Positions 29,471 through 40,330 are shown, counted from the first letter of the stretch. The stretch: DNA of 64,000 bases from Chelatococcus sp. HY11 (GCF_018398335.1 NZ_JAHBRX010000001.1:1178001-1242000); one strand, 5' to 3'. Made by a program: numbers and translations. Notes: generated by a model from the letters alone, not told the origin.

Positions 29471-29740
29471 TCAATCGACGGCTTCGCCCAGAGCGTAGCC
29501 GACGATCGGAAAGACAATCAGCGACTTGACGAGCACAAGCCGCCGGAACCGCCTGGTCCTGGCCGCGAATGCCGCCATTTCCTCCTCCGTCGGCGACGCG
29601 TCGTCGACAGCCTCAACATGATGCGCGACCATCCTGAGGATGATCCACCGGTTCAAGGCCCCCACCGCGAAACCGATGAGGGCGCCTATCAAACCGGCGT
29701 TCGACAGCACCGCCACCGCCGCTAAGGCGTCGGCGCCCAT
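29471..29740 (-). CDS. Two-helix membrane protein between nuoH and nuoI, function unknown
   Basis: 89 aa with two predicted membrane segments ([19 protein letters not shown] and [15 protein letters not shown]) flanking a charged region containing [20 protein letters not shown]. It overlaps the end of nuoH by 19 bases and lies 51 bases before nuoI, so it is transcribed with complex I. The canonical nuo operon has no gene here. It might be an assembly or accessory factor, or a passenger; I do not recognise the family. Reading-frame quality and overlap argue that it is real. Confidence 0.7.
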   Translation of the reverse strand: MGADALAAVAVLSNAGLIGALIGFAVGALNRWIILRMVAHHVEAVDDASPTEEEMAAFAARTRRFRRLVLVKSLIVFPIVGYALGEAVD

Positions 29741-30768
29741 CCCGTCAGCTGCAGCACCGCCGCCACGATCACGACCATCGCCAGCGAGATCGGCAGGAAT
29801 ACTTTCCAGCCAAGACGCATGAGCTGGTCATAGCGATAGCGCGGCACGAAAGCCTTCACCATGGCGAACATGAAGAAGACGAGGCAGACCTTCAGGATGA
29901 ACCAGATGATGCCCGGAACCCAGGTGAACGGCGGCAGCGCGATCGGCGGTGCCCAGCCCCCGAAGAACAGGATGGTCGTCATCGCGCACATCAGCACGAT
30001 CGACACATATTCGCCGAGCATGAACAGGAGATACGGCGTCGAGGAATATTCGACCATGAAGCCGGCCACGAGCTCCGATTCCGCTTCCGCGAGATCGAAA
30101 GGCGGACGGTTCGTCTCCGCGAGCGCCGAGATGAAGAAGATCACCAGCATCGGCAGAAGCGGCAGCCAGTACCAGTTCAGGAACGAAAGCCACGGCACGC
30201 CGAGCATCGTCGCGAGGCCGCGCGTCTCCTGCGCCTGCACGACGGCAGTCAGGTTGAGCGAGCCGACGCACAGCAGGACGGTGATGATGACAAAGCCGAT
30301 GGAGACTTCGTAGCTCACCATCTGGGCCGCGGAACGCAGCGCCGACAGGAAGGGATACTTGGAGTTCGAGGCCCAGCCACCGATGATGATGCCGTAGACG
30401 CCGAGCGACGAGATGGCGAGCACATAGAGCACGCCGAGGTTGAGGTCGGCGATCGCCCAGCCCTCGGCCACCGGGATGACGGCCCAGCCCGCGAGCGACA
30501 GCACGCAGGTCAGGAGCGGGGCGAGGAGGAACAACGCCTTGTCGGAGCCCGCCGGAACCACCGGCTCCTTGAAGACGAATTTCAGAAGGTCGGCGAAGGA
30601 CTGGAACAGGCCGAACGGACCGACCACGTTCGGGCCGCGGCGCAGTTGGACCGCCGCCCAGACCTTGCGGTCGGCCAGGAGAATATAGGCAATGAAGATC
30701 AAGAGCGCGACGAGCAGCAGCAGGCTCTTGCCGACGATGAGCGCGATGGTGAGGAAAAGGTCCATCAA
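29722..30768 (-). CDS. nuoH: NADH-quinone oxidoreductase subunit H
   Basis: Membrane subunit forming much of the quinone chamber, 348 aa, eight helices. Landmarks: [19 protein letters not shown] with the invariant arginines, [23 protein letters not shown] with the glutamate funnel, and [16 protein letters not shown]. It is nine bases after nuoG. The start is one of two adjacent ATG codons. Confidence 0.97.
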   Translation of the reverse strand: MMDLFLTIALIVGKSLLLLVALLIFIAYILLADRKVWAAVQLRRGPNVVGPFGLFQSFADLLKFVFKEPVVPAGSDKALFLLAPLLTCVLSLAGWAVIPVAEGWAIADLNLGVLYVLAISSLGVYGIIIGGWASNSKYPFLSALRSAAQMVSYEVSIGFVIITVLLCVGSLNLTAVVQAQETRGLATMLGVPWLSFLNWYWLPLLPMLVIFFISALAETNRPPFDLAEAESELVAGFMVEYSSTPYLLFMLGEYVSIVLMCAMTTILFFGGWAPPIALPPFTWVPGIIWFILKVCLVFFMFAMVKAFVPRYRYDQLMRLGWKVFLPISLAMVVIVAAVLQLTGWAPTP

Positions 30769-30777
30769 TCGAGCCCC

Positions 30778-32859
30778 TTACTCGGCGGCCTGCCGCACGA
30801 CACCGAGGGCAAGGGCCGAACATTCGGCCATCACCGTCGACGCACGGGCGATCGGGTTGGTCAGGTAGAAGTCGTTCACCGCGGACACGAAAGCCCCGTC
30901 GCTGGTTGCTCCGGCGCCGGCGGCGAGCGCCTCCAGATCGGCTGGATTACCAACCAGCACGTCATCAATGCCCGCGAACTCCGGATAGGCGGCATAAAGC
31001 GTCTGGCGGAGCTGGCTCAGGCTGTCGAACGGCAGGCGCTGGCCGAGCACGTCTGACAATGCCCGCAGGATCGCCCAATCCTCGCGCGCGTCGCCGGGCG
31101 GGAAAGCAGCGCGATTGGCGAGTTGCACCCGCCCCTCGGTGTTGACATAGGTGCCGGATTTTTCCGTATAGGCGGCGCCCGGCAGGATGACATCGGCGCG
31201 GTGGGCGCCATTGTCACCGTGTGTGCCCTGATAGACCACGAAAGCGCCGGGAGCGACTTCGGCCTCGTCAGCTCCGAGAAGGAACAAGACGTCCAGCGCG
31301 CCGGCACCGGCCATCGCGCGGGCATCGAGCCCGCCCTCACCCGGAACCAGGCCGAGCTCGAGCGAACCGACGCGCGCCGCGGCCGTATGCAGCACCGAAA
31401 AGCCGTTCCAGCCGTCCTTCACGGCGCCAACCGCGAGCGCGAGCTTGGCGGCCAGCGCATGAACGGCTGCACCGTCCTCGCGCGTCAAGGCGCCCTGCCC
31501 CAGGATGATCAGCGGCCGCTCGGCCTCGGCGAGCACCTTCGCGAAGCTGTGGTCGCCCTTCAAAAGGTCGGCGAGGGTCGCGGGACCGGCACCGAGATAG
31601 TCATAAGGGTAGGTCAGGTCGACGGCTTCGCCGATCAGCCCGATGGCGACCGGCCCGCTGCGCCAACGCTTGCGGATCCGTGCGTTCAGCACAGCCCCTT
31701 CGATGCGCGGGTTGGAGCCGACGATCAGGATGGCATCAGCATCATCGATGCCGGCGATGGTTGCGTTGAACAGGTAGCTGGCGCGCCCGAGCTTCGGATC
31801 AAGCACGGTGCCATCGCCGCGTCCGTCGATATTGACGGAACCCAGCTTCTCCATCAGCAGCTTCAAGCTGAAGCTGTCCTCGACGGATGCCAGATCGCCG
31901 ACGATCGCGCCGATCCGCTCGGGCTTCGTCGCCTTGACCTTCTCCGCGATGGCCGCGAAAGCCTCGTTCCACGATGCCGGACGCAGCGTGCCGTTTTCAC
32001 GCAGATAAGGCCGGTCGAGACGCTGGCGGCGCAGGCCGTCCCAGATGAAGCGGGTCTTGTCGGAGATCCACTCCTCGTTCACGTCATCGTTGATACGCGG
32101 CAGGATGCGCATCACTTCACGTCCGCGCGCGTCGACGCGAATGGCCGAGCCGAGCCCGTCCATGACGTCGATCGACTCGGTCTTCGAGAGCTCCCAGGGC
32201 CGCGCCTGGAAGGCGTAAGGCTTCGACGTCAGTGCGCCGACCGGGCAGAGGTCGATGACATTACCCTGCAGCTCGGAGCGCATGGCATGTTCGAGATAGG
32301 TGGTGATCTCCATGTCCTCGCCGCGACCGATCGCGCCGAGATCCGGCACGCCGGCGACTTCCGTGGTGAAACGGATGCAGCGCGTGCAGTGGATGCAGCG
32401 GTTCATCGAGGTCTTGACGAGGGCGCCGATGTACTTGTCCTCGACGGCGCGCTTGTTTTCGGCATAGCGGCTCGTGTCGACGCCGTAGGCCATCGCCTGG
32501 TCCTGCAGGTCGCACTCGCCACCCTGGTCGCAGATCGGGCAGTCGAGCGGGTGATTGATGAGGAGGAACTCCATCACCCCTTCCCGCGCGCGCTTCACCA
32601 TCGGCGAGCGCGTGAACACCACAGGCGGCTCGCCATTGGGGCCGGGCCGGAGGTCGCGCACGCCCATGGCGCAGGACGCGACCGGCTTCGGCGGGCCACC
32701 CTTCACCTCGACAAGGCACATGCGGCAATTGCCGGCAATCGACAGACGCTCGTGATAGCAGAAGCGCGGAATCTCGGCGCCCGCTTCCTCGCAGGCCTGG
32801 AGGAGCGTGTACTCCGCCGGGACTTCGATCTCCTTGCCGTCGACGATGATCTTCGCCAT
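30778..32859 (-). CDS. nuoG: NADH-quinone oxidoreductase subunit G
   Basis: Largest peripheral subunit, 693 aa, mitochondrial-like length. An N-terminal 2Fe-2S ferredoxin domain ([20 protein letters not shown], with a third set in VASCAMGV) is followed by the His-Cys3 cluster [15 protein letters not shown] and the 4Fe-4S motif [12 protein letters not shown] molybdopterin-oxidoreductase-like domain without cofactor makes up the rest. The C-terminal part is less conserved and Ala-rich, as usual. Confidence 0.97.
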   Translation of the reverse strand: MAKIIVDGKEIEVPAEYTLLQACEEAGAEIPRFCYHERLSIAGNCRMCLVEVKGGPPKPVASCAMGVRDLRPGPNGEPPVVFTRSPMVKRAREGVMEFLLINHPLDCPICDQGGECDLQDQAMAYGVDTSRYAENKRAVEDKYIGALVKTSMNRCIHCTRCIRFTTEVAGVPDLGAIGRGEDMEITTYLEHAMRSELQGNVIDLCPVGALTSKPYAFQARPWELSKTESIDVMDGLGSAIRVDARGREVMRILPRINDDVNEEWISDKTRFIWDGLRRQRLDRPYLRENGTLRPASWNEAFAAIAEKVKATKPERIGAIVGDLASVEDSFSLKLLMEKLGSVNIDGRGDGTVLDPKLGRASYLFNATIAGIDDADAILIVGSNPRIEGAVLNARIRKRWRSGPVAIGLIGEAVDLTYPYDYLGAGPATLADLLKGDHSFAKVLAEAERPLIILGQGALTREDGAAVHALAAKLALAVGAVKDGWNGFSVLHTAAARVGSLELGLVPGEGGLDARAMAGAGALDVLFLLGADEAEVAPGAFVVYQGTHGDNGAHRADVILPGAAYTEKSGTYVNTEGRVQLANRAAFPPGDAREDWAILRALSDVLGQRLPFDSLSQLRQTLYAAYPEFAGIDDVLVGNPADLEALAAGAGATSDGAFVSAVNDFYLTNPIARASTVMAECSALALGVVRQAAE

Positions 32860-32865
32860 CTCGTC

Positions 32866-34167
32866 TTACTCCGCCGCCTGCAGGACAGGCTCGCTATGCG
32901 GATTGGCCGCATATTGGTCGATCCGCCGCTCGATCTCGGGACGGAAATGCCGGATGAGGCCCTGGACCGGCCAGGCGGCCGCGTCGCCCAGAGCGCAAAT
33001 GGTGTGGCCCTCGATCCGCGTGGTGACATCGAGAAGCGCGTCGATCTCACGCTTTTGCGCGCGGCCTTCGGCCATGCGGTTCAGCACCCGCCACATCCAG
33101 CCAGTGCCTTCACGGCAGGGCGTGCACTGGCCGCAGCTCTCGTGCTTGAAGAAGTACGAGATGCGCGCAATCGCCCGGACGATGTCGGTGGACTTGTCCA
33201 TGACGAGCACGCCGGCCGTGCCGAAGCTCGACTTCACGGCGCGCGTGCCGTCGAAGTCCATGATCAGGTCCATGCACTGATCAGCCGGAATGACAGGGCA
33301 GGATGCGCCGCCGGGGATAATGGCGAGCAGGTTGTCCCAGCCGCCACGGATGCCGCCGCCGTGCTTCTCGATGAGCTCCTTGAAGGGGATGCTCATCGCT
33401 TCCTCGACGACGCAGGGCGTGTTCACGTGGCCGGAGATGCCATAGAGCTTGGTGCCCACGTTGTTCGGCCGGCCGAAGCTCGCGAACCAGGCCGCGCCGC
33501 GCCGCAGGATGGTGCCGGCGACCGCGATCGACTCGACGTTGTTGACCGTCGTCGGGCAGCCGTAGAGCCCCATATTGGCGGGGAACGGCGGCTTCAGCCG
33601 GGGCATGCCCTTCTTGCCTTCGAGGCTTTCCAGGAGGGCCGTTTCCTCGCCGCAGATATAGGCGCCGGCGCCATGGTGCACATACAAGTCAAAGGGATAG
33701 CCGTGGACGTTGTCCTTGCCGATGAGCTTGGCCTCATAGGCCTCGTCAACGGCCCGCTGCAAGGCCTCACGCTCGGCGATGTATTCGCCGCGGATGTAGA
33801 TATAGGCCGCGTGCGCGCCCATGGCGAAGGAGGCGATCATGCACCCCTCGACCAGGAGATGCGGATCATGCCGCATGATCTCACGATCCTTGCAGGTGCC
33901 CGGCTCCGACTCGTCCGCGTTGACGACAAGATAATGAGGGCGACCGTCTGACTGCTTCGGCATGAAGGACCACTTCATGCCTGTCGGGAAGCCGGCGCCG
34001 CCGCGACCGCGCAGGCCCGACTTCTTCATCTCGTCGATGATCCAGTCGCGGCCCTGCTCCAGCAGGAATTTCGTGCCGTCCCAGTTGCCGCGCATCAGCG
34101 CGGCCTTCAGCCCCGGGCTCCGCAGCCCGTAGAGATTCGTGAAGATGCGGTCCTTGTCATGAAGCAT
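32866..34167 (-). CDS. nuoF: NADH-quinone oxidoreductase subunit F
   Basis: Carries FMN, the NADH site and cluster N3; 433 aa. The glycine-rich NADH/FMN segment is [18 protein letters not shown], a further FMN contact is [15 protein letters not shown], and the 4Fe-4S motif is [15 protein letters not shown]. It is six bases after nuoE and six before nuoG, consistent with the E-F-G dehydrogenase module. Confidence 0.98.
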   Translation of the reverse strand: MLHDKDRIFTNLYGLRSPGLKAALMRGNWDGTKFLLEQGRDWIIDEMKKSGLRGRGGAGFPTGMKWSFMPKQSDGRPHYLVVNADESEPGTCKDREIMRHDPHLLVEGCMIASFAMGAHAAYIYIRGEYIAEREALQRAVDEAYEAKLIGKDNVHGYPFDLYVHHGAGAYICGEETALLESLEGKKGMPRLKPPFPANMGLYGCPTTVNNVESIAVAGTILRRGAAWFASFGRPNNVGTKLYGISGHVNTPCVVEEAMSIPFKELIEKHGGGIRGGWDNLLAIIPGGASCPVIPADQCMDLIMDFDGTRAVKSSFGTAGVLVMDKSTDIVRAIARISYFFKHESCGQCTPCREGTGWMWRVLNRMAEGRAQKREIDALLDVTTRIEGHTICALGDAAAWPVQGLIRHFRPEIERRIDQYAANPHSEPVLQAAE

Positions 34168-34173
34168 GGCCGC

Positions 34174-35124
34174 TCACCCCTTCGCCTTGTCGTCGGGATC
34201 GGACGGTTTGGCAGCATCCGCCGGCGCGGCGCCCTTATCCTTCGCCCGCTCACTTTCCTCGGGAGGATTGGCGGGAGCCGCCTTGGTCTTGTCGGCGGCC
34301 GACAGCGGCGCCTTGCCTGCGGCGACGCGCTCGGCCGGGCTATCAGCGGCCTGCTGCTCGGGCCGCGTGCCGGCGGATTTCGCCGGTTCCTTGACCTCGG
34401 CCGCTTCCGCCGCAGCAGCTGCGGCCTCGGCTTTCGCCTTTTCCTCGGCGGCGGCCTTGGCCTTGGCTTCTTCTTCCTCGAAGCGCTTCTTCCACGAACC
34501 GATGACGGAGCCGTCATAGAGGGATGGATCGGTCAGGCTGGTCAGCCCGGCTTCTGGCTCGGACGACGTTCGCTTGTTCTGCGGGCCTATCTTGACCGGC
34601 TTGCCGGCAGCCAGATTGTCGAGGAGCGTGTTCAGGCTCTCCGGCGTCAGGTCTTCATAGTAGTCGTTGTTGATCTGCACCATCGGCGCGTTGCAGCAGG
34701 CGCCGAGGCATTCCACCTCGAGCCAGGAGAAATTGCTGTCCGCAGAGACGTGATGTTGATCACCGAAGCGGGCCTGCAGGACATCGCGCAGCGCGCCAGC
34801 GCCGCGAACCATGCACGGCGTCGTGCCGCACAGCTGGACGAAATATTTGCCGACCGGCTCAAGGTTGAACATCGTGTAGAAGGTCGCTACCTCCAGAACA
34901 CGGATATAGGCCATGCCGAGGAGCTCGGCGATATTCCGGATGGCAGCCTCCGGCAACCATCCGCCGCACTGCTCCTGCGCTTTCCACAATAGCGAAATGA
35001 CGGCGGAAGCCTGCCGGCCTTCAGGATATTTGGCAATCTGCTCGCCTGCCCAAACCGCGTTCTCCGCCGTGAAGGCGAAGGACGAGGGCTGGACATCGGG
35101 GGGTGCAAGACGGCGAACGGCCAT
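34174..35124 (-). CDS. nuoE: NADH-quinone oxidoreductase subunit E with charged C-terminal extension
   Basis: Thioredoxin-fold subunit with the 2Fe-2S cluster N1a; 316 aa against a usual 160-240. The cluster ligands are in QLCGTTPCMVRGA and ECLGACCNAPMVQI. The fold ends near residue 190; the remaining ~125 residues are Ala/Lys/Glu/Pro-rich with a likely helical stretch (FEEEEAKAKAAAEEKAKAE) and a disordered end (PSDPDDKAKG). Related bacteria also have tails on NuoE, so this is a variable extension and not a fusion with a known domain. Confidence 0.95.
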   Translation of the reverse strand: MAVRRLAPPDVQPSSFAFTAENAVWAGEQIAKYPEGRQASAVISLLWKAQEQCGGWLPEAAIRNIAELLGMAYIRVLEVATFYTMFNLEPVGKYFVQLCGTTPCMVRGAGALRDVLQARFGDQHHVSADSNFSWLEVECLGACCNAPMVQINNDYYEDLTPESLNTLLDNLAAGKPVKIGPQNKRTSSEPEAGLTSLTDPSLYDGSVIGSWKKRFEEEEAKAKAAAEEKAKAEAAAAAAEAAEVKEPAKSAGTRPEQQAADSPAERVAAGKAPLSAADKTKAAPANPPEESERAKDKGAAPADAAKPSDPDDKAKG

Positions 35125-35148
35125 ATCAGCAGCTCCTCAGCTTCATGA

Positions 35149-36339
35149 TCACCGGTCAACCTCCCCGAACACGATATCGAGCGACCCCAGGATCGCCGAG
35201 ACGTCCGCCAGCATGTGCCCGCGGCAGATGAAGTCCATGGCCTGAAGATGCGCGAAGCCCGGCGCCTTGATCTTGCACCGGTAGGGCTTGTTGGTGCCGT
35301 CCGACACGAGATAGACACCGAATTCGCCCTTGGGCGCCTCGACCGCGGCGTAAACGTCACCGGCCGGCACGTGGTAGCCCTCGGTATAAAGCTTGAAGTG
35401 ATGGATGAGCGCTTCCATCGAGCGCTTCATCTGGCCGCGCTTGGGCGGGACGATCTTGTTGTCGACGGCCGAATGCGGCCCCTGCCCCGCCGACGAGCGC
35501 AACAACTCGCAGCACTGCTTCATGAGATATGTCGATTGCCGCATCTCTTCCATGCGGATGCAATAACGGTCGTAGCAGTCGCCGTTCTTGCCGATGGGGA
35601 TGTCGAAATCGAGTTCTTCGTAGCACTCATAGGGTTGCGACTTGCGCAGATCCCAGGCGGCGCCGGAACCGCGCACCATGACGCCCGAAAAGCCCCAGGC
35701 CCAGCATTCATCGAGGCTGACCACGCCGATATCGACGTTGCGCTGCTTGAAGATGCGGTTTTCGGTGAGCAGGTCCTCAAGGTCGTCACAGACCTTCAGG
35801 AAGGGATCGCAGAAAGCGTAGATGTCGTCGACGAGCTTGGGCGGAAGATCCTGATGCACGCCGCCCGGCCGGAAATAGGCCGCATGCATGCGCGCGCCGG
35901 AGGCCCGCTCGTAGAAGACCATCAGCTTCTCGCGCTCCTCGAAGCCCCACAGCGGAGGCGTCAGCGCGCCGCAGTCCATCGCCTGCGTCGTGACATTGAG
36001 GAGATGCGAGAGAAGGCGGCCGATCTCTGAATAGAGCACGCGGATGAGTTGCCCGCGCCGCGGCACGGTGATGCCGAGCAGCCGCTCCACAGCGAGCGCA
36101 AAGGCGTGTTCCTGGTTCATCGGCGCGACGTAATCGAGCCGGTCGAAATAGGGTACCGCCTGCAGATAGGTCTTGGCCTCGATCAGCTTTTCGGTGCCGC
36201 GATGCAGCAGCCCGATATGGGGATCGACGCGTTCGACAACCTCGCCGTCGAGCTCCAGCACCAGGCGTAGCACACCATGGGCCGCCGGATGCTGCGGACC
36301 GAAGTTGATCGAGAAATTGCGGATCTCGTGCTCGCTCAT
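35149..36339 (-). CDS. nuoD: NADH-quinone oxidoreductase subunit D
   Basis: The 49-kDa-type subunit that lines the quinone site, 396 aa and separate from NuoC. Conserved: [20 protein letters not shown] with the histidines of the quinone pocket, [14 protein letters not shown], and [17 protein letters not shown] with the quinone tyrosine. The start overlaps the stop of the upstream GFA-fold gene by four bases (ATGA), so its translation is probably coupled to that gene instead of nuoC. Confidence 0.97.
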   Translation of the reverse strand: MSEHEIRNFSINFGPQHPAAHGVLRLVLELDGEVVERVDPHIGLLHRGTEKLIEAKTYLQAVPYFDRLDYVAPMNQEHAFALAVERLLGITVPRRGQLIRVLYSEIGRLLSHLLNVTTQAMDCGALTPPLWGFEEREKLMVFYERASGARMHAAYFRPGGVHQDLPPKLVDDIYAFCDPFLKVCDDLEDLLTENRIFKQRNVDIGVVSLDECWAWGFSGVMVRGSGAAWDLRKSQPYECYEELDFDIPIGKNGDCYDRYCIRMEEMRQSTYLMKQCCELLRSSAGQGPHSAVDNKIVPPKRGQMKRSMEALIHHFKLYTEGYHVPAGDVYAAVEAPKGEFGVYLVSDGTNKPYRCKIKAPGFAHLQAMDFICRGHMLADVSAILGSLDIVFGEVDR

Positions 36340-36782
36340 TCTGATCCCGCCTGTTGTGCGGCGAATTCGGCCATGATCTCCGCGCCAGTCTTGCGAGAGC
36401 GGTCGCCCTCAAAACTATAGAGATCAGGCTTTTCGTCGATGAAGATCTCTTCGGCGAAGACGAAAGGCGACTTGTCGTCGAAGCTCTGCAAAGAGACGGC
36501 GGCATGCCCGCCCGGCTCGCCACGCATGCGCCAGACGAGGCTCGAACCGCAGGTCTTGCAGAAAAGGCGCTCGCCCCATTCGGAAGACGGATAGACGCCC
36601 AGCGCGCTCTCGTCGGCGAAGGTGATTTCCGCGCAGGGCACAGCCATGAAGACGCCGCCGCTCCAGCGCTGGCACATGCCGCAATGGCAGACGTCCATCT
36701 CCTGCTTCGCGGGCACGGCCGAGAAACGGACCGCGCCGCAAAGACAGCCGCCGGGAATGGCCGATGAAGCTACCGAAGCCAT
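36336..36782 (-). CDS. GFA-family (glutathione-dependent formaldehyde-activating-like) zinc protein inside the nuo operon
   Basis: 148 aa from the ATG at 36782, which has an aagggga ribosome-binding sequence. It has the GFA/Mss4-like zinc fold: [23 protein letters not shown] and [13 protein letters not shown]. The founding member was described as binding S-hydroxymethyl-glutathione, but most homologues are uncharacterised. It begins five bases after nuoC ends and overlaps nuoD by four bases, so it is translated within the complex I transcript. GFA proteins are not complex I subunits. A thiol, zinc or iron-sulfur-related helper role is possible but unproven. Confidence 0.88.
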   Translation of the reverse strand: MASVASSAIPGGCLCGAVRFSAVPAKQEMDVCHCGMCQRWSGGVFMAVPCAEITFADESALGVYPSSEWGERLFCKTCGSSLVWRMRGEPGGHAAVSLQSFDDKSPFVFAEEIFIDEKPDLYSFEGDRSRKTGAEIMAEFAAQQAGSE

Positions 36783-36787
36783 CGCGA

Positions 36788-37429
36788 TCAGTTCCCCTTC
36801 GCTTTTTCGTCGCCGGGCAGGATGTATTCGGTCCCCTCCCACGGTGACAGGAAGTCGAAGTTGCGGAACTCCTGGTTCAGTCGTACGGGCTCGTAGACGA
36901 CGCGCTTTTCGCTGTCGTTGTAGCGGACCTCGACGAAGCCGGTCAGCGGGAAATCCTTCCGCAGGGGATGCCCTTCGAAGCCATAGTCGGTCAGGATGCG
37001 CCTGAGATCCGGATGGCCTGAGAAGATCACGCCGTAGAGGTCGTAGACCTCGCGCTCGAACCAGTCCGCGGCGGGAAACACTCCGACAGCGCTTGGCACG
37101 CGGGTCGCCTCGTCGGCCTGCACCTTCACCCGGATACGCCGGTTAAAGGACGGGGACAGCAAGTGATAGACGACATCGAACCGCTTCGGCCGCGCCGGAT
37201 AATCGACGCCGCAGATATCAGTGAAGTTCACGAAGCGGCAAGCCGGATCGTCCCGCAGGAACGTCAGCACCCGTATGACATCGGCTGCCGGCGCCAGAAC
37301 AGCGAGCTCGCCAAAGGCAAACACGGCCTCGATACCTTCACCCAGGGCCCCGACGATATGAGCTCCGAGCGTCTCGAGCTCAGTCAACGGGACCGGCTGG
37401 GCGGCGTTAGGTTCGATATCCGTCGTCAT
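36788..37429 (-). CDS. nuoC: NADH-quinone oxidoreductase subunit C
   Basis: The 30-kDa-type subunit of complex I, 213 aa, not fused to NuoD. The signature [21 protein letters not shown] and [21 protein letters not shown] is complete. It has a short acidic N-terminus and a C-terminal extension ending DEKAKGN. It is 14 bases downstream of nuoB. Confidence 0.97.
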   Translation of the reverse strand: MTTDIEPNAAQPVPLTELETLGAHIVGALGEGIEAVFAFGELAVLAPAADVIRVLTFLRDDPACRFVNFTDICGVDYPARPKRFDVVYHLLSPSFNRRIRVKVQADEATRVPSAVGVFPAADWFEREVYDLYGVIFSGHPDLRRILTDYGFEGHPLRKDFPLTGFVEVRYNDSEKRVVYEPVRLNQEFRNFDFLSPWEGTEYILPGDEKAKGN

Positions 37430-37443
37430 GCGATCACCCGCAA

Positions 37444-38028
37444 TCAGCGTTCAATGGTGCCGGTGCGGCGGATCTTCTTCTGAAGAAGGAGAACGCCATA
37501 GAGGAGCGCTTCCGCCGTCGGCGGGCACCCCGGCACATAAATGTCGACAGGCACGACACGGTCACAGCCGCGCACCACCGAGTAGGAATAGTGGTAGTAG
37601 CCACCGCCGTTGGCGCATGACCCCATGGAGATGACGTAGCGAGGCTCCGGCATCTGGTCGTAGACCTTGCGGAGCGCGGGCGCCATCTTGTTCGTCAGGG
37701 TGCCGGCGACGATCATGACGTCCGACTGGCGCGGCGAGGCACGCGGGGCGAAGCCGAAGCGCTCGACGTCATAGCGCGGCATCGACACCTGCATCATTTC
37801 CACAGCGCAGCACGCGAGGCCGAAGGTCATCCACATCAGGGAGCCGGTGCGCGCCCAGGTGATGAGTTCGTCGGTGGACGTGACAAGAAAGCCCTTGTCG
37901 GCGAGTTCATCATTCAGGCCGGTGAAGAACGAGTCGTGACGCGCCGGCTGGGTCCCGCCCTGCGGCAGGATGAGACCACCACCCGCGGGTACCATGCCCG
38001 GTTCCTTGGCGTCAGTGATCAATCCCAT
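37444..38028 (-). CDS. nuoB: NADH-quinone oxidoreductase subunit B
   Basis: Holds the terminal cluster N2; 194 aa from MGLITDAKE. Ligands are in [21 protein letters not shown] and [14 protein letters not shown]. The start overlaps the nuoA stop by ten bases; the frame opens seven codons earlier inside nuoA. The N-terminal ~40 residues are variable and Gly/Pro-rich, as in relatives. Confidence 0.98.
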   Translation of the reverse strand: MGLITDAKEPGMVPAGGGLILPQGGTQPARHDSFFTGLNDELADKGFLVTSTDELITWARTGSLMWMTFGLACCAVEMMQVSMPRYDVERFGFAPRASPRQSDVMIVAGTLTNKMAPALRKVYDQMPEPRYVISMGSCANGGGYYHYSYSVVRGCDRVVPVDIYVPGCPPTAEALLYGVLLLQKKIRRTGTIER

Positions 38029-38384
38029 TCCAGGGCTCCCTTTCTCCACTCGTAGATGAAGCCGACCGTGAGAACGCCCAGGAAGAGCATCATCGACCAG
38101 AAGCCAGCCCAGCCAAGCTCACCGAAGACCGCTGCCCAAGGGAACAGGAAGGCCACTTCAAGATCAAAGATAATGAAGAGGATCGCCACGAGGTAGAAGC
38201 GCACATCGAATTTCATGCGCGCGTCATCAAAAGCGTTAAAGCCGCATTCGTAGGCCGACAGCTTTTCGGGATCCGGCCGCGAATAGGCCACGATGAAGGG
38301 CGATATCAAGAGCGCAAGCCCGATGACGAGCGATACGCCGATGAAAATCACGAGCGGCAGATAGTCGGCCAGGAGGCTTTGCAT
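38019..38384 (-). CDS. nuoA: NADH-quinone oxidoreductase subunit A
   Basis: First gene of the complex I operon, 121 aa, three membrane helices. The conserved loop [21 protein letters not shown] carries the cysteine that reports the active/deactive state, and the second helix has [14 protein letters not shown]. The promoter must lie in the 250 bases to its right, where I could not define a clear -35/-10. Confidence 0.97.
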   Translation of the reverse strand: MQSLLADYLPLVIFIGVSLVIGLALLISPFIVAYSRPDPEKLSAYECGFNAFDDARMKFDVRFYLVAILFIIFDLEVAFLFPWAAVFGELGWAGFWSMMLFLGVLTVGFIYEWRKGALEWD

Positions 38385-38634
38385 CCGGAACTCGCAGGCA
38401 TGGTCCGCAACGCGCGGGGCGAAAAACGACTCAATGTGAACGATGCGGCCCTCATGAGGCCAATCTCTCCACGAAGCTAAAGTCCCGCTTGGAGAATTTG
38501 CGCCTTTAGAGCGGTTCGCATCTGCGGGGGAGGCTTATTCCATTGGGCCTCGCGAAGCAAGTGCTGCGCTGCCGCATCGTTTATCGCAGTTGCGTTATCG
38601 CGCGCCTAACCACCGGAGAAAATGCTGAGCGTGG

Positions 38635-39786
38635 CTAAGCGTTTTTTCCGTCACCCTTGCGGCGATTGACGAAAACACCATTCCCCAAACCAGTGCCTAT
38701 GGTCAGGATCCCCCATCTCTCCACATCGTCCATGAAGGGGACCTCGCTCAGCCCCTGGACAATCGCGTCATTGTGGATGAGCACCGCCGTTTCATGATCG
38801 CCGATGGCCGGGATTGTTTGCTGTAGCTCCCGCGCCAGGTTGAAGCGGCTGCTTTCCCAGTTTCCAGGCAGATTCTGCGCGCCCTTCGTGATGCAGCCGT
38901 CGCTGGCGATCTCTCCCGGGCAGCCGACGCCGATGAAGGGGGCGAGAGCAAGCTCAGCCTTGACTGCTTTTTCGATCAGGCCTTCCAGCATCCCGACAAG
39001 CCTCTTTATGGCCGCTTCGCGAGTCGGCTTTTCATCCCGATGGCGCCAGATCTCGGTCTCCCAGACATAGGCCTTGCCGAGATCCGGGGCCTTTTTCTGC
39101 TTGAGATGGACGATGCCCGCACGGATGTTGGTCCCCCCGATATCGATCGCCAGGATGCTGTCATGGCCGGCGAACATCCAGGATGGAGCCAGATGCACCG
39201 CTCCGATCAGTCCCGCTTCGTCGGGGTGATTACGGATCAACGCGAGTTCCACGCCCTGCCCCTCCTCCTTCAGAAGGACGGACGCCCGGCCGATGGCGAG
39301 CTCGCCCACACGGGTGTCACGGAAGCCTCCGCCAAAGACGATGCGTTCAACGCTCGACCAGGATTTCTGCCGCCGGAACCTGCGGATCACGGCCGTCAAT
39401 TCCTGCGCGTAGTCCTCGATGGCGCTCATCACCAATCCGGCCGCCGCCGGCTCGCCCTTGACCAGGATCGCTTCCAGCTTGCTGCGTTTGATGGCGTCCG
39501 TTTCCTCGTCGCCGAGCGGATCATCTCCATATTCCCGAAGGGTCTTGCGCAGGTTGTCGAGAATCTCCGTGAAGGCCCCCTTGGCGGCTCTGTCGCCGAC
39601 GAACCCCTCATCATCCTTGAGTTCCGCGTTGTAGGTTTCGACGATCACTGCGGGGAGGACTTCCGCGCCGTGAACGCCTACGGCCGGCGGGGCTTCAGCC
39701 GCAGGCGAGCCGTTGTCGTCAACCTGCGCGCCCCTACCATTCTTTTTCGCGGTCTCTTTGTCCGACTTCTTTGCGGATTTTTTCAT
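38635..39786 (-). CDS. ROK-family kinase-like protein
   Basis: 383 aa. The nucleotide/sugar-kinase core starts only at about residue 215 with ILAIDIGGTNIRAGIVHL, followed by GVGCPGEIASDG and ending with GILTIGTGLGNGVFV; HNDA (DETAVLIHNDAIVQG region) resembles the ROK catalytic aspartate segment. The ~200 residues in front contain a Lys/Ala-rich start, a helical stretch and VERIVFGGGFRDTRVGELAIGRA, which also looks like part of an actin-like ATPase fold. A glucokinase or another sugar kinase is possible, but the C-terminus ends early after the phosphate-2 motif. It is separate from nuo. Confidence 0.75.
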   Translation of the reverse strand: MKKSAKKSDKETAKKNGRGAQVDDNGSPAAEAPPAVGVHGAEVLPAVIVETYNAELKDDEGFVGDRAAKGAFTEILDNLRKTLREYGDDPLGDEETDAIKRSKLEAILVKGEPAAAGLVMSAIEDYAQELTAVIRRFRRQKSWSSVERIVFGGGFRDTRVGELAIGRASVLLKEEGQGVELALIRNHPDEAGLIGAVHLAPSWMFAGHDSILAIDIGGTNIRAGIVHLKQKKAPDLGKAYVWETEIWRHRDEKPTREAAIKRLVGMLEGLIEKAVKAELALAPFIGVGCPGEIASDGCITKGAQNLPGNWESSRFNLARELQQTIPAIGDHETAVLIHNDAIVQGLSEVPFMDDVERWGILTIGTGLGNGVFVNRRKGDGKNA

Positions 39787-39950
39787 CTTCGCCTTTGCAC
39801 AGGGTTGGACGTGGTTCGGAGGCTTGAGCTTGTCTGCCCCTGCAAAACCCGCGATCCCCGGCGGTTGTTCCGACCGTAAAGGGCTTTTCCGGGAACAGAT
39901 CCGCCCGACAATCGTTCCATCCCGATAACCAACCAGGGAAGGAGGCTTGC

Positions 39951-40178
39951 ATGCATGCCGAACTCAACAAACCTGCGCGTCTGCAATATTGGTCGGCCAA
40001 CCGCGAGGCCAGCGAGCGAGACGCCATCGACTTCGAGACTCTCGACGACGCCGTCGCATTCGCGATGACTCAGAAGCCCGGCAACAAGGATATTGCTTGG
40101 GTCCGAACGGAAAGCGGCGAAACACTCACGCCTGAGAAACTGGCGGCGCTGTGGGAACTCACCCGCATGCGGCAGTAA
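39951..40178 (+). CDS. Small conserved-type hypothetical protein
   Basis: 75 aa, acidic, without membrane segments or cysteines. It starts at ATG 39951 behind a perfect aaggagg six bases upstream, so translation is likely strong. Internal stretches such as IDFETLDDAVAFAMTQKPGN and LTPEKLAALWELTRMR suggest a compact alpha/beta fold. I cannot assign a family. It is divergent from the ROK gene. Confidence 0.7.
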   Translation: MHAELNKPARLQYWSANREASERDAIDFETLDDAVAFAMTQKPGNKDIAWVRTESGETLTPEKLAALWELTRMRQ

Positions 40179-40330
40179 GCTCATGCATGCGGATCATGGC
40201 AGATCCGCATATGTGACAATCTTCGTCACGCCCTTGTGCACTCCGATGGGGACATTTTATCCTCGACGGGGAGAAGAGGTGGACGTTTTCGCAGAATCAG
40301 AACGTCCACCCTCTGCACCGGGGGGTGGTG

